DNA of 64,000 nucleotides from an uncultured Anaerolineae bacterium (GTDB lineage: Bacteria > Chloroflexota > Anaerolineae > Aggregatilineales > Phototrophicaceae). This document shows, in pieces, positions 25,237-33,731 of this stretch. Where the stretch lies: assembly GCA_938022205.1 (NCBI GenBank), contig CALIEB010000024.1, positions 124,001 to 188,000 of the forward strand. The letters run 5' to 3'. How positions within the stretch are numbered: position 1 is the stretch's first letter; each line of letters opens with the position of its first letter. The position numbers and the translations under genes are program-made. The notes under the pieces are model-generated. The model worked only from the letters and a program-made list of their open reading frames with translations, was not told the origin of the DNA and ran no database searches.

Positions 25237-26238
25237 CTAGCGCGACGCGCTAATTACCAGCCAGACCTCGCCGCCCGCCAGCAAATTGAGGATTTTGCCG
25301 TCTGCGCCGCTGATGTAGAGCGTTTCGGCTTGGTTGCGCGCGGGGGCAGCCTGTATCAGCCCGTCAAACGCCACGGCTTCCGCCAACCCCAAGCCCAGCC
25401 GCGTGCGCACGGTGTCGTTGGTGCGCCACAAGTAGCCCAGCTCACGCAGCGGTTGGATGAACTCGGGCGGGGCGTTGGGGTCGCGCTCGGCGTGAATGTC
25501 GGGATTGTAGCGGTTCTCGAACGTGAGCCACGCCGGTTTGCGCCCGTCGTTGAACAGCACAAAGATGACGTTGCGCCCTTCGGCGAAGACCATGCGCCCG
25601 CGCTCAAACGTTTGGTCAATCAGGCGCGTCTCTTCGGCGCGCGCCTTCGGGCATTCGTTGGGCGGCGGGTTAAAGAACCACGTCAGCGGGCAGGTGAGCG
25701 GGATGCTATGCGTCAGCTCGCTGTAATTGTCGCCCGTGCCGATGCTTAAGACAAAGCGCAGCTCGCCGCGCTCGCTGCTGCGCGTGGTGATGGGCAAGCT
25801 GCCGTCGGGCGGCACGTTGTACACCTGCGTGCGGTTGCCTTCGGCATCAAGGCGGTAAATGACGGCGTTGTCCACGCCGCGCGCCGACCAAAACAGCGTG
25901 ACGGTCTTGCCCGGTGCCACACGCAGCGGGTCGGACGTGAAGAACTCGATGCGCGGGGCATTGGGGTTAAAGACGCGGGTGGGGGTGATGAAGCCGCCCG
26001 CCACGCCTTGTGGGGTACGCGGCGCGCCTAGCAGCGGCGTGGGACTTGCGCCTGTGGGCGGCGGCAGCGTCGGGCGAGCGGTGGGCGTTTCGTTGAGAGC
26101 GGGCGTGCGCGTGGGCGACGGCGTGACTGTCAGCGTTTGCGTCGGCAGGTCGGTGGGGATAAGCGGGACTGCCGCCGCTGCGCATGCCGACGCGCTCCAC
26201 GCCAGCAGCAGCAGTCCGCACAGCCGCGCCAGCTTCAT
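25237..26238 (-). CDS. Lipoprotein with Thr/Pro-rich linker
   Basis: 333 residues. The N-terminus has a type II signal ending in SASAC, so Cys19 should be lipid-modified. A Thr/Pro-rich stretch of about 60 residues follows (TPSPTRTPALNETPTARPT), then a beta-rich domain: IEFFTSDPLRVAPGKTVTLFWSARG looks like an Ig-like strand set as found in many surface proteins. Later blocks with aromatic residues (LTFENRYNPDIHAERD; GYLWRTNDTVRTRLG) match no family I know. Its ATG overlaps the stop of the TrpC-like gene (ATGA). Probably surface-exposed; role unknown. Confidence 0.75.
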   Translation of the reverse strand: MKLARLCGLLLLAWSASACAAAAVPLIPTDLPTQTLTVTPSPTRTPALNETPTARPTLPPPTGASPTPLLGAPRTPQGVAGGFITPTRVFNPNAPRIEFFTSDPLRVAPGKTVTLFWSARGVDNAVIYRLDAEGNRTQVYNVPPDGSLPITTRSSERGELRFVLSIGTGDNYSELTHSIPLTCPLTWFFNPPPNECPKARAEETRLIDQTFERGRMVFAEGRNVIFVLFNDGRKPAWLTFENRYNPDIHAERDPNAPPEFIQPLRELGYLWRTNDTVRTRLGLGLAEAVAFDGLIQAAPARNQAETLYISGADGKILNLLAGGEVWLVISASR

Positions 26239-27020
26239 ACGCCGTTGACCTGTGCCATCAGGGCGCGCAAGCGCGGCGCGGTCTCGGGTCTAAACAGCTG
26301 CTCCGAGACGATGAGCCCGCGCACACCCGCCTCAATCGCGCGCTCGATGTCGTCGAGGTAGTGAAAGGTGTGCATGAGCATGAGCTTGCTGTAATGTGGG
26401 GCATGCGCGCGCACGGCTGCCAGCTCGTCGAGTGCCTCGTGAATGTTGGTCGAGGTCACGCTGCCGTAACAAATGACGTGTGGGTTGAGCATGTAGGCGT
26501 TTTCGATGTGCGCCAGCGTGCTGGCTTGCAAGAACACCGACAGCCGCCAGCGGTGCGCGGCGGTGGCAATCTCGTGCAGCTTTTCCACCGAGAGCGCGTC
26601 GCTGTACAAGAACGCGCCGCTTGCGCCCGCCACCCGCGCTTGTATCACGCCGTACTCGCTTAGCAAATAGTTGGCGAACAGCACCGGGTTTTTGCGCAGT
26701 GCCCGCGTGACCAAAAAGCAGTCCTCGTAATCGTCGTCATAAATGGTGTGGTCAGTGTAGAAACTGACGGCGTGCGCGCCCTCGCGCACCATTGTCAACG
26801 CCGCTAGCACCGGGTCATAGACGGCGCGGCGCGTCACCCTGCCGATGAGGGTCACGCTCTGTCCGTCGTCGACCGTGTCCATAATCGACAAAGCCGGCGG
26901 CTGCATCTGTGCGAGTGCCGCCACCGCCTCCTGCGGCATACGTCGCTGGCGCAGTTGCAGCGTTTGCTTCTTCATAGCGAGGACAACGTGCGGGTTAGCG
27001 TGAATGGTGCCTGTGGTCAT
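26235..27020 (-). CDS. Indole-3-glycerol-phosphate-synthase-like TIM barrel, catalytic Lys positions altered
   Basis: 261 residues with the TrpC barrel layout: VTLIGRVTRRAVYDP, then MVREGAHAVSFYTDHTIYDDDYED (compare GAxAISVLTD..FxGS), PVLFANYLLSEYGVIQARVAGASGAFL (compare PVLxKDFIxDxYQxxEAxxxGADAxLL), and AGVRGLIVSEQLFR near the end. The Lys of KDF is Asn-Tyr here and the EIK region is GRVTR, so the two catalytic lysines appear missing. Tryptophan synthesis by this protein is therefore doubtful; a related lyase or binding role is possible. No other trp gene is near. It overlaps the lipoprotein gene by 4 bases. Confidence 0.65.
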   Translation of the reverse strand: MTTGTIHANPHVVLAMKKQTLQLRQRRMPQEAVAALAQMQPPALSIMDTVDDGQSVTLIGRVTRRAVYDPVLAALTMVREGAHAVSFYTDHTIYDDDYEDCFLVTRALRKNPVLFANYLLSEYGVIQARVAGASGAFLYSDALSVEKLHEIATAAHRWRLSVFLQASTLAHIENAYMLNPHVICYGSVTSTNIHEALDELAAVRAHAPHYSKLMLMHTFHYLDDIERAIEAGVRGLIVSEQLFRPETAPRLRALMAQVNGV

Positions 27021-27052
27021 CGGCGTTTCTCTCTTGCGGGCGGTCGTCAGGG

Positions 27053-27364
27053 CTAAAGCTGAAAGCCGCCTGTCACATAGACGACTTTTTGCGAGTAGTT
27101 TTCTACATACGACAGCAGCCGCTCGTGCAGGGTTTGCCACGCGCTGCTCTTGAGGATGCGCTTGATGGTGTCAAGGTCTTCCGCCAGCACTTCCGCCATG
27201 ATGCGTGGCTGCGTCTTGTCGCGGCTGTAGACCGTATACCACGCCCCGCTAGGACGTAGCCCCATCTGCGTGGTGGCTGGCACCCACTCGCGCACGACAA
27301 ATTCAAAGTATTCTTGGTCTTTGCCCGCTTTAATGTCCCAATAGAGCAACAGTTTGACGTTCAT
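27053..27364 (-). CDS. NIPSNAP-like dimeric alpha/beta-barrel protein
   Basis: 103 residues with the ferredoxin-like dimeric alpha/beta-barrel pattern: a first strand VKLLLYWDIKAGKDQEYFEFV, a middle strand YTVYSRDKTQPRIMAEVLAED, then an amphipathic helix (LHERLLSYVENY) and a last strand QKVVYVTGGF. Similar small proteins act as mono-oxygenase or heme-degrading folds or as structural partners; no active-site motif can be named. It lies 16 bases after the MBL gene and 32 bases before the TrpC-like gene, so it is part of that run. Confidence 0.6.
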   Translation of the reverse strand: MNVKLLLYWDIKAGKDQEYFEFVVREWVPATTQMGLRPSGAWYTVYSRDKTQPRIMAEVLAEDLDTIKRILKSSAWQTLHERLLSYVENYSQKVVYVTGGFQL

Positions 27365-27380
27365 ACCGGTGCGCCTTTGC

Positions 27381-28034
27381 TCACGCTGTTACGCTGCGCG
27401 CTTGCGGGTTGAGCAGCACGACCTGCGGCTGCTCGGGCAAGCTACCTGACGACACGCGCAACACGTCGTCCTCCTGCACGCGCGTCACCCCCATCGCCTT
27501 GAGGAACTTGTCGACACCGTCGAGGTCGATGGTGAGGTCCGGCAGCGCGTAATGCATCGGCACGATGTAGAGCGGCTCAATCAGGCTGATGACCTCCGCC
27601 GCCATGCTCGCCTTCATGCCGTTGCCGCCCCCCACAGGCACGAGCAGCACGCTCACCTCGCCCAATGACTGGATGGTTGATTGGTCAGGAATATGAGCAA
27701 GGTCGCCAAGATGCAGCACGCTCAAGCCGTTGCTGAATTCAAACAAGTAGGCGATGTTCGGACGTGGAGGGGACTCGTTGAGGTTGTGCATGGCGATACC
27801 CGTGATAAACACGCCGCCAATTTCGTACTCGCCCGCGCCTTTGAGGATGTGCGCCGCGCCCTTGACCGTTTCGACAGCACTATGTCCCGCGCTGTTGTGG
27901 CTGACGGTGACCACGTCCGCCTTGAGTTTGGGGACCGGCAGCCCTATGCCTTCGCCAAAAGGGTCGGTGACGATGCTAGATTGCCCGCGCTCTGTGATGC
28001 GAAAACAGCTGTGACCGTACCATGTAATATCCAC
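27381..28034 (-). CDS. MBL-fold metallo-hydrolase-like protein (UlaG-like), partial metal motif
   Basis: 217 residues of the UlaG-like beta-lactamase superfamily. The opening MDITWYGHSCFRI and SIVTDPFG are typical, followed by VVTVSHNSAGHS, HILKGAGEYEIGGVFITGI, VLHLGDLAHIP and IVPMHYALPD. The usual HxHxDH is reduced to HxxxxH here (second His and Asp replaced), while the later Asp (LGDLAH) and His (PMHY) are kept. Either a one-metal or altered-metal enzyme, or a subfamily with its own motif. It opens the minus-strand run ending with the WD40 gene and is divergent from the next gene, 108 bases away. Confidence 0.75.
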   Translation of the reverse strand: MDITWYGHSCFRITERGQSSIVTDPFGEGIGLPVPKLKADVVTVSHNSAGHSAVETVKGAAHILKGAGEYEIGGVFITGIAMHNLNESPPRPNIAYLFEFSNGLSVLHLGDLAHIPDQSTIQSLGEVSVLLVPVGGGNGMKASMAAEVISLIEPLYIVPMHYALPDLTIDLDGVDKFLKAMGVTRVQEDDVLRVSSGSLPEQPQVVLLNPQARSVTA

Positions 28035-28142
28035 AAACTGCCCCTTTGGTACAATTACCTCATTGTGTATTACAATGGATTATAGTCAATCTTGCCAGTA
28101 CTGTAAACGGAAGCTCTCACAGGGCATCAGAGAGGAAACGTT

Positions 28143-29210
28143 GTGTTCGAAAAGCCCAAGCACCACCCGCAAACGTTCATCAGCCCGCGCGTGTTCATGC
28201 TGGCGTTGGTGATGCTGCTGTCGGGTGTTCTTATCGGGGGCATGGCAATGTTCTTAGTCGCGCCCACGCTCTATAGCCTTCCTGCCACGCAAGCCCTGCT
28301 CGGCACCGAGCGCGCGCGCCTCGCCCTTGCCGCGCAAACGCTCACGGCGGAGGTGGCGGTCGTCGAGGGTATCGCCACGCGCAGCGCACAAGACTTGCAA
28401 GGCACGCGCAGCGCGCAAGACAGCCGCGCCCAGCAAACCGCGCTCGCCTTGCAAGGCACTGCCGCCGAAGGTCTGCGCGCCATCTACGCCACGCAAACCG
28501 CCGCCGCGCTGTTGAGCGCACAGCAGCTCACGCGCATCGCGCTAGATTACGCTAGCACCCAAGCCGCCCTCAGCCAGAACGCCACGCAGGTGCAGCTAAA
28601 CTTCGACGCAACGCGCGCCGTGCTTGGCACGCCTGCTGCTGTGCCGCCGCGCCCAACACTTACCATGCCCAGCTCCACCTCTACGCCGGGCGTAGGTTTC
28701 AGCGACAGCTTCCGTGAGCTTGCTAGCACGCGCTATCGCTACAGCGCGCGCGAGGCGTTCGCCGTCACCGACGCGGGCTTGCGCGTTGAGCGCGAGGGTT
28801 GGCTGCTGACCCGCGACTACATCGACGGCGCGTGGACGCTGGAGCTGCTGTTCCAGCCCGCGCTAGCGGCATCCGCACAGTATGACGTGCTGCTCAACGT
28901 GGCGGTGAACGACGGCTACCTGCTGCGGGTGACAGCGGATGGGCTGACGGCGCGCAACGCCAGCTTGGCGCGCTTCAGCGGCGGACTGCCGCCTGTCCAG
29001 CTCGCGCCCACCGCTGTTGCCAACGCGGTCGACGTGCTGTTGGTGGGTGAGTCGCGCTTGCTGCTGCGCTATGCCAACAACACGCTGCGTGCCACGCTTA
29101 ACGACACGCTTATCTTGGAAGGCGGCATTACGTTCACCAGCGCGGGCGCACTTGGGGTACAATTACCACAAGGCACACTGCTCAAACGTCTTACCTTGAC
29201 CGCGCCTTAA
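28143..29210 (+). CDS. Membrane-anchored protein with coiled coil and LamG/ConA-like C-terminal domain
   Basis: 355 residues from a GTG start (GAGGAAAC upstream). One membrane helix near residues 20-45 ([21 protein letters not shown]) is followed by about 120 residues rich in Ala, Gln and Thr with heptad character, where a TRSAQD unit is repeated. A short Pro/Thr linker ([16 protein letters not shown]) leads to a beta-rich domain of about 170 residues like a jelly-roll ([44 protein letters not shown]). Probably exposed outside the cell; a glycan- or surface-binding role is only a guess. The stop overlaps the region before ridA. Confidence 0.55.
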   Translation: MFEKPKHHPQTFISPRVFMLALVMLLSGVLIGGMAMFLVAPTLYSLPATQALLGTERARLALAAQTLTAEVAVVEGIATRSAQDLQGTRSAQDSRAQQTALALQGTAAEGLRAIYATQTAAALLSAQQLTRIALDYASTQAALSQNATQVQLNFDATRAVLGTPAAVPPRPTLTMPSSTSTPGVGFSDSFRELASTRYRYSAREAFAVTDAGLRVEREGWLLTRDYIDGAWTLELLFQPALAASAQYDVLLNVAVNDGYLLRVTADGLTARNASLARFSGGLPPVQLAPTAVANAVDVLLVGESRLLLRYANNTLRATLNDTLILEGGITFTSAGALGVQLPQGTLLKRLTLTAP

Positions 29211-29245
29211 TGACTTGGACAGCCCATAGAGAAGGAAAAACACGC

Positions 29246-29626
29246 ATGACGAAACACATCATCAGCACGCCCAACGCCCCCGCCGCCGTCGGACCTTATT
29301 CACAAGGCGTAATCGCCAACGGTTTGGTCTTTACAGCGGGGCAAATCCCGCTTGACCCACAGACGATGAAGCTGGTTGAGGGCGACGTGCAAGCGCAGAC
29401 GCGCCAAGTGTTCGCCAACCTCAAGGCGGTGCTGGAGGCGGCTGGCACGTCGCTCGAGCGCGTCGTCAAAGCCACCGTGTTCTTGCAAGACATGAACGAC
29501 TTCGCGGCGATGAACGCCGTCTACGCCGAGTTTTTCGCCACAAACCCACCCGCTCGCAGCACCGTGCAGGTTGCCAAGCTGCCGCTAGGCGCGCTGGTGG
29601 AGATTGAACTTATCGCGCTGGCATAA
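29246..29626 (+). CDS. ridA: RidA family enamine/imine deaminase
   Basis: 126 residues, the family's usual length. [49 protein letters not shown] and [20 protein letters not shown] match RidA closely; the Arg of PARSTV, which binds the carboxylate of the substrate, is present. It hydrolyses reactive 2-aminoacrylate-type enamines and so protects PLP enzymes. The start was placed at the ATG after AGAAGGAAA; an ATG at 29210 would add twelve residues not found in the family. It lies between the membrane protein and the ATPase gene, 35 bases before the latter. Confidence 0.93.
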   Translation: MTKHIISTPNAPAAVGPYSQGVIANGLVFTAGQIPLDPQTMKLVEGDVQAQTRQVFANLKAVLEAAGTSLERVVKATVFLQDMNDFAAMNAVYAEFFATNPPARSTVQVAKLPLGALVEIELIALA

Positions 29627-29661
29627 GCCTGTGCGTTAGCGCAAACGCAGAGGAGCGACCT

Positions 29662-32358
29662 ATGGCATTTATCGAAGCACCGAACAACTTTTACTTGGGG
29701 CGCGTCTTTGACCCGCAAGAGAATAAGATGACCGACGATGTGGTCTACTACGATGCGCGTGACTTGACGACGCACGCGGTGGTTGTTGGCATGACAGGCA
29801 GCGGCAAGACCGGCTTGTGCATCAGCATGTTAGAAGAAGCCATGCTCGACGACATCCCCGCCATCATCATCGACCCAAAAGGCGACATTTGCAACCTCGC
29901 GCTGACCTTTCCGGACTTTATGCCGCAGGATTTTGCCCCTTGGATTCACGAGGAGGACGCGCTGCGCGCCAACATGCGCATCGAAGACTACGCGGCGAAC
30001 GAGGCAGCCAAGTGGCGTGAGGGGCTGCGCAACTGGGGCATTGTCCCTGACCGCTTGAAGTGGCTCAAAGGCGTGTCGAAGCTCAGCATCTACACGCCGG
30101 GCAGCGACGCGGGCTTGCCGATTAGCATTCTCGCCTCGCTGCGCGCCCCGCGCACGCACTGGCACGGGCAAGAGGAGCTTATCCGCGAGCGCATTAGCGG
30201 CGTGGTGACCGCGCTCTTCACGCTGGCGGGCTTGTCCTTCCAGCCTATGCAGGACGCAGAGCATGTGCTGTTGAGCAACATCCTCGAGGTCAACTGGCAA
30301 CAGGGACGCGACTTGACCCTAGAGGACATTATCCTACAAATCAAGCAGCCGCCCTTTGAACGCTTGGGCGCGTTTACACTGGAACAGTATATCAGCGAGA
30401 AGAAACGCTACCAGCTGGCGATGACGCTGAACAACATCATTGCTGCGCCTTCGTTCAAGTCGTGGCTGCAAGGCGAGCCGCTGGACATTCAGAATCTGCT
30501 CTACCAGCCCAACGGTCGCCCGAAAGTGTCGATTTTTTACACAGCGCATTTGACCGACCAGGAGCGCATGTTTATCACGACGCTGATTTTAGAGTCGCTG
30601 ATTGCGTGGATGCGCACGCAGCGCGGCACGCCCAGCCTGCGCGCCATTCTCTACATTGACGAGGTGTTTGGCTATTTTCCGCCGCACCCGCGCAACCCAC
30701 CCACCAAAGAGCCGATTATGCGCCTGCTCAAGCAAGCGCGCGCCTTTGGCATTGGCTTGGTGCTGGCGACGCAGAACCCGGGCGACCTTGACTACAAGGG
30801 CTTGTCCAACGCGGGAACGTGGTTCATCGGGCGGCTAAGCAGTGAGAACGATCGCCGCCGCGTTATGGCGGGCTTGCAGGAGCTAGCGACAGCGGGCGAC
30901 GGGCTCGACCTGCGTAGTGTGGAGCGGCTCATCGCCGACATTCGCCCGCGCGTGTTCTTGATGCGCAACGTGCATAACGCGGCGGGCGCGGTGTTAATCC
31001 ACAGCCGTTGGGCGATGAGCTACCTCGCGGGCCCGATGACGCGCCAGCAAATCAGCTTTTTGATGCAGGCGCAGCGGCAGCAACTGTTTGCCCAGCAAGC
31101 CGCTAGCGCACCCGGCTGGACATCGCCCTATCAGGCGTTCAACCCCAACCAGCCGCCTGCACCGCCTGCGTTTGGTGGGACTATGCCGCCACCGCCTGCG
31201 TTTGGTGGGACTATGCCGCCGCCGCCTGCGTTTGGTGGGACTATGCCGCCACCGCCGCCTGCGTTTGGCGGGACTATGCCGCCACCGCCGCCTGCGTTTG
31301 GCGCGCAGACCGCTCCGACCACGCCGCTGGGCGACACGGGCGCGGTGCAGTCACAGCGCATGGCGGGTGACTTCTTGCAGACCCAGCCTGCTATTCCGTC
31401 TGCCATTACCCAGTATTTCTTGCCCACCACGCTCTCGGCGCAGCAGGCGTTCGCACGGGCGGGGGTGATGGGCGGCGGCGGACAGGTGTTGCTGGCATAT
31501 GTGCCGGTGTTGCTGGCGCAGGTTATCGTGCGCTATCAACAGAAAACCGCGCAAATTTACCTTGCCAAAGAGTTCGCCTACCACGTTGAAGACCTGCCGC
31601 CACACGGCTTAATCCAGTGGGAACGCTATCAGGCGCACCCGGTCGACGGGCGGCAAGTGTCCAGCCAGCCTTTCGGGCAAGCGATTTTTAAGCAAGTGCC
31701 GCCCGCGCTTTTGGACGCTAAACGCCTCAACGCGCTGCGCAGCGAGCTGGTCGACATGATAGCGATGACCGCCAAGCTGGTGATTGGGTATCATCCTCAA
31801 TTTAAGATTTTCGCCGACCCCAACCGCGACCCCAGTGAGTTTTACGCCCAAGTTGAGCAGATGGCACGCGAAAAGCGCGACGAGGAGCTGGACAAAATCA
31901 ACAAGAAGTACGGCGCGGCGATGGACAAGCTCGAAGACCAATTTAAGCGCAAAGAGCGCGAGCTTGCCGCCGAAAAGCTGGAAATCCGCGACCGCCAGCG
32001 CGAGCAGCTCTACACGACGGGCGAGGCGTTGCTAAGCATCTTTCGCGGGCGCACGAACTACACGCTCTCGCGCATGAGCCGCACCACGCGCATGAAACGC
32101 CAGACGGAGGCAGAGCTGCAGGAAAGCCGCGAAGTGCTGCAGGACTTGCAGCAGCAGATGATTGCGCTGGAAGATGAGTACGAGCGCGTCATCCAAGAGC
32201 TGAACGAGCGTTGGGCGCGCATCGCCACAGCAGTGGAGGAGTTCACGATTACGCCCTTTAAGAAGGACATTAGCGTCGCTATGTTCGGCGTGGGCTGGGT
32301 GCCGCACTATTACACGCTGGCAGGCAATCAGCCCATCTTAGCGAAGGCGTACGAGTAG
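29662..32358 (+). CDS. HerA/DUF87-like ATPase with proline-rich repeats and coiled coil
   Basis: 898 residues. Walker A GMTGSGKTG lies at about residues 43-51, PAIIIDPKGD follows, and Walker B ILYIDEVFGYFPP at about residues 328-340; LVLATQNPGDLDYKG is a sensor-like strand and WFIGRLSSENDRRRV follows. This order is that of HerA/VirB4-type ring ATPases that move DNA or protein. Residues 501-547 are a repeat of PPPPAFGGTM. The C-terminal 270 residues are largely charged coiled coil (EEELDKINKKYG to LEDEYERVI). No nuclease NurA neighbour is seen, so a DNA-end role is not supported by context. The function is open. Confidence 0.75.
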   Translation: MAFIEAPNNFYLGRVFDPQENKMTDDVVYYDARDLTTHAVVVGMTGSGKTGLCISMLEEAMLDDIPAIIIDPKGDICNLALTFPDFMPQDFAPWIHEEDALRANMRIEDYAANEAAKWREGLRNWGIVPDRLKWLKGVSKLSIYTPGSDAGLPISILASLRAPRTHWHGQEELIRERISGVVTALFTLAGLSFQPMQDAEHVLLSNILEVNWQQGRDLTLEDIILQIKQPPFERLGAFTLEQYISEKKRYQLAMTLNNIIAAPSFKSWLQGEPLDIQNLLYQPNGRPKVSIFYTAHLTDQERMFITTLILESLIAWMRTQRGTPSLRAILYIDEVFGYFPPHPRNPPTKEPIMRLLKQARAFGIGLVLATQNPGDLDYKGLSNAGTWFIGRLSSENDRRRVMAGLQELATAGDGLDLRSVERLIADIRPRVFLMRNVHNAAGAVLIHSRWAMSYLAGPMTRQQISFLMQAQRQQLFAQQAASAPGWTSPYQAFNPNQPPAPPAFGGTMPPPPAFGGTMPPPPAFGGTMPPPPPAFGGTMPPPPPAFGAQTAPTTPLGDTGAVQSQRMAGDFLQTQPAIPSAITQYFLPTTLSAQQAFARAGVMGGGGQVLLAYVPVLLAQVIVRYQQKTAQIYLAKEFAYHVEDLPPHGLIQWERYQAHPVDGRQVSSQPFGQAIFKQVPPALLDAKRLNALRSELVDMIAMTAKLVIGYHPQFKIFADPNRDPSEFYAQVEQMAREKRDEELDKINKKYGAAMDKLEDQFKRKERELAAEKLEIRDRQREQLYTTGEALLSIFRGRTNYTLSRMSRTTRMKRQTEAELQESREVLQDLQQQMIALEDEYERVIQELNERWARIATAVEEFTITPFKKDISVAMFGVGWVPHYYTLAGNQPILAKAYE
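31162..31302 (+). repeat. In-frame tandem repeat encoding PPPPAFGGTM units
   Basis: Five tandem units of 24-33 bases (one 24, two 30, one 33 and a truncated 24), each ending in a GCGTTTGGYGGGACTATG-like core. They lie wholly inside the ATPase gene and keep its frame. Unit-length differences are multiples of 3. Such repeats change length easily, so the number may vary between strains. Confidence 0.9.
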
Positions 32359-32360
32359 CG

Positions 32361-33689
32361 ATGGCGGTCTTTGTCTACGCGGGGGGCGCGGGCGCGCTCC
32401 CTGAAACCGCGGACGTGGTGATTGTGGGCGGCGGGCTGGCGGGCGCGTCCGCCCTGTGGGCGTTGGGCAAGCTCGCGCCTGAGCTGCGCGTCGTGTTGCT
32501 AGAGCGACGCGGACAGTTGGCTTCGGGCAGCTCTATCGCCTCGTTGGAAAACTTTCGCGCTTGCTGGATGACCCCTTGCATCGCCAGCCAAATGCGCTAC
32601 AGCCTAGACGTGTTCCACCACGCTGACGCGCATATTGGCGCGGGCGCGCACGCCGCCATCCACCCCAAGCAGCGCGGTTACTTGTTCTGCGCCTTCACAG
32701 AGGCACAAGCCGCCACGTTCCGCGCGGAGGTGGCGCACATGCACGGGCTAGGCTTGACACAGCTGGCGTATCTCGACGCGGCGGCGGTGGGCGCACACTT
32801 CGGCTGGGTGGGCGAGCGCGTGCTTGCCGCCAAGTACGACCCGCAGGCGGGCTGGCTAGACTCTAACGCGCTGGTCAACGCCTACGCCAAGAGCGCGCCC
32901 AACGCGCACGTGGTGCTGAACGCCGGTGAGGTCGCGCTGCACGTTGAGGGTGGGCGCGTGCGTGGCGTGCGCACGCCCTACGGCGCGGTAGCGGCAGGCG
33001 CGGTGCTGCTGGCGGCGGGCGCGTGGTCGGGCGAGGTGGCGCGCACGGCGGGGTTGGAGCTGCCGATTGTCATTCGTCCGCGCCAAAGCGTGACGACCGC
33101 TTGGCGACACGCCGACTTCCCTGCGGACGCGCCGATGCTGATTAACGCCTATGACGGCACGCACATTCGCCCAGAGGCGCAAAACGGCGCGATTATGGGC
33201 TGGGAATATCGCTGGCATAGCAAGCACGCGCCCGCCGAGCTAGGCACAAACGCCGCGCGCGACGCGCTGCTGCGCCCGCTCGACCCGCCCGACCGTTTCA
33301 AAGACCCGCGCTTTGGGCATTTGACGCTGCATCGGTTGGCGCGCGCTTTCGGACACCGCGACGGCGAGGGCTTCGCCGACGGGCGTTATTTGCGCGGCGC
33401 GTGGCATAACGTCGGCTACTACGTCTATCGCAGTGCCGCCGCCGCCTATCGCACGCTGCCCGACGGCACGCGCCAACCCTACGACAGCGAGCGCGCCCTC
33501 ATCGACGCGCACCCCGACGTGCGCGGGTTATATCTGTCGCTAGCGCACGGCGGGCATGGCATCATGACCTCGCCTGCAGCGGGGCAAATCGCCGCACATC
33601 ACGTGCTTGGGCGCGCCCTGCCTGACCCGCTCTGGGCGGACTTTGGCTATCACGTGGCGTGGGTAGCGCACGACGAAGCCGTGTTGTAA
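32361..33689 (+). CDS. FAD-dependent oxidoreductase (DAO family)
   Basis: 442 residues of the D-amino-acid-oxidase/glycine-oxidase fold. The dinucleotide motif ADVVIVGGGLAGASALW is near residues 18-34 and the second FAD strand reads LRVVLLERRGQLASG. Later blocks GWLDSNALVNAYAK, GAVLLAAGAWSG, AIMGWEYRWH and the C-terminal YLSLAHGGHGIMTSPAAGQI fit the family. It would oxidise an amine or N-methyl group with FAD; the substrate is unknown. It starts 2 bases after the ATPase stop and 42 bases before the epimerase gene. The N-terminal extension (VFVYAGGAGALPE) is unusual but in frame. Confidence 0.85.
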   Translation: MAVFVYAGGAGALPETADVVIVGGGLAGASALWALGKLAPELRVVLLERRGQLASGSSIASLENFRACWMTPCIASQMRYSLDVFHHADAHIGAGAHAAIHPKQRGYLFCAFTEAQAATFRAEVAHMHGLGLTQLAYLDAAAVGAHFGWVGERVLAAKYDPQAGWLDSNALVNAYAKSAPNAHVVLNAGEVALHVEGGRVRGVRTPYGAVAAGAVLLAAGAWSGEVARTAGLELPIVIRPRQSVTTAWRHADFPADAPMLINAYDGTHIRPEAQNGAIMGWEYRWHSKHAPAELGTNAARDALLRPLDPPDRFKDPRFGHLTLHRLARAFGHRDGEGFADGRYLRGAWHNVGYYVYRSAAAAYRTLPDGTRQPYDSERALIDAHPDVRGLYLSLAHGGHGIMTSPAAGQIAAHHVLGRALPDPLWADFGYHVAWVAHDEAVL

Positions 33690-33731
33690 GATCTACACTT
33701 AAAACGTTATCAAAAGGACATAATAAACGTT

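Noticed and set aside
29210..29245. Upstream ATG for ridA
   Set aside because: It overlaps the previous stop and adds 12 residues absent from RidA proteins; the ATG at 29246 has a good ribosome site.
31162..31302. CRISPR-like repeat
   Set aside because: Units are adjacent with no spacers, differ in length by multiples of 3 and keep the reading frame of the ATPase, so this is a coding repeat.
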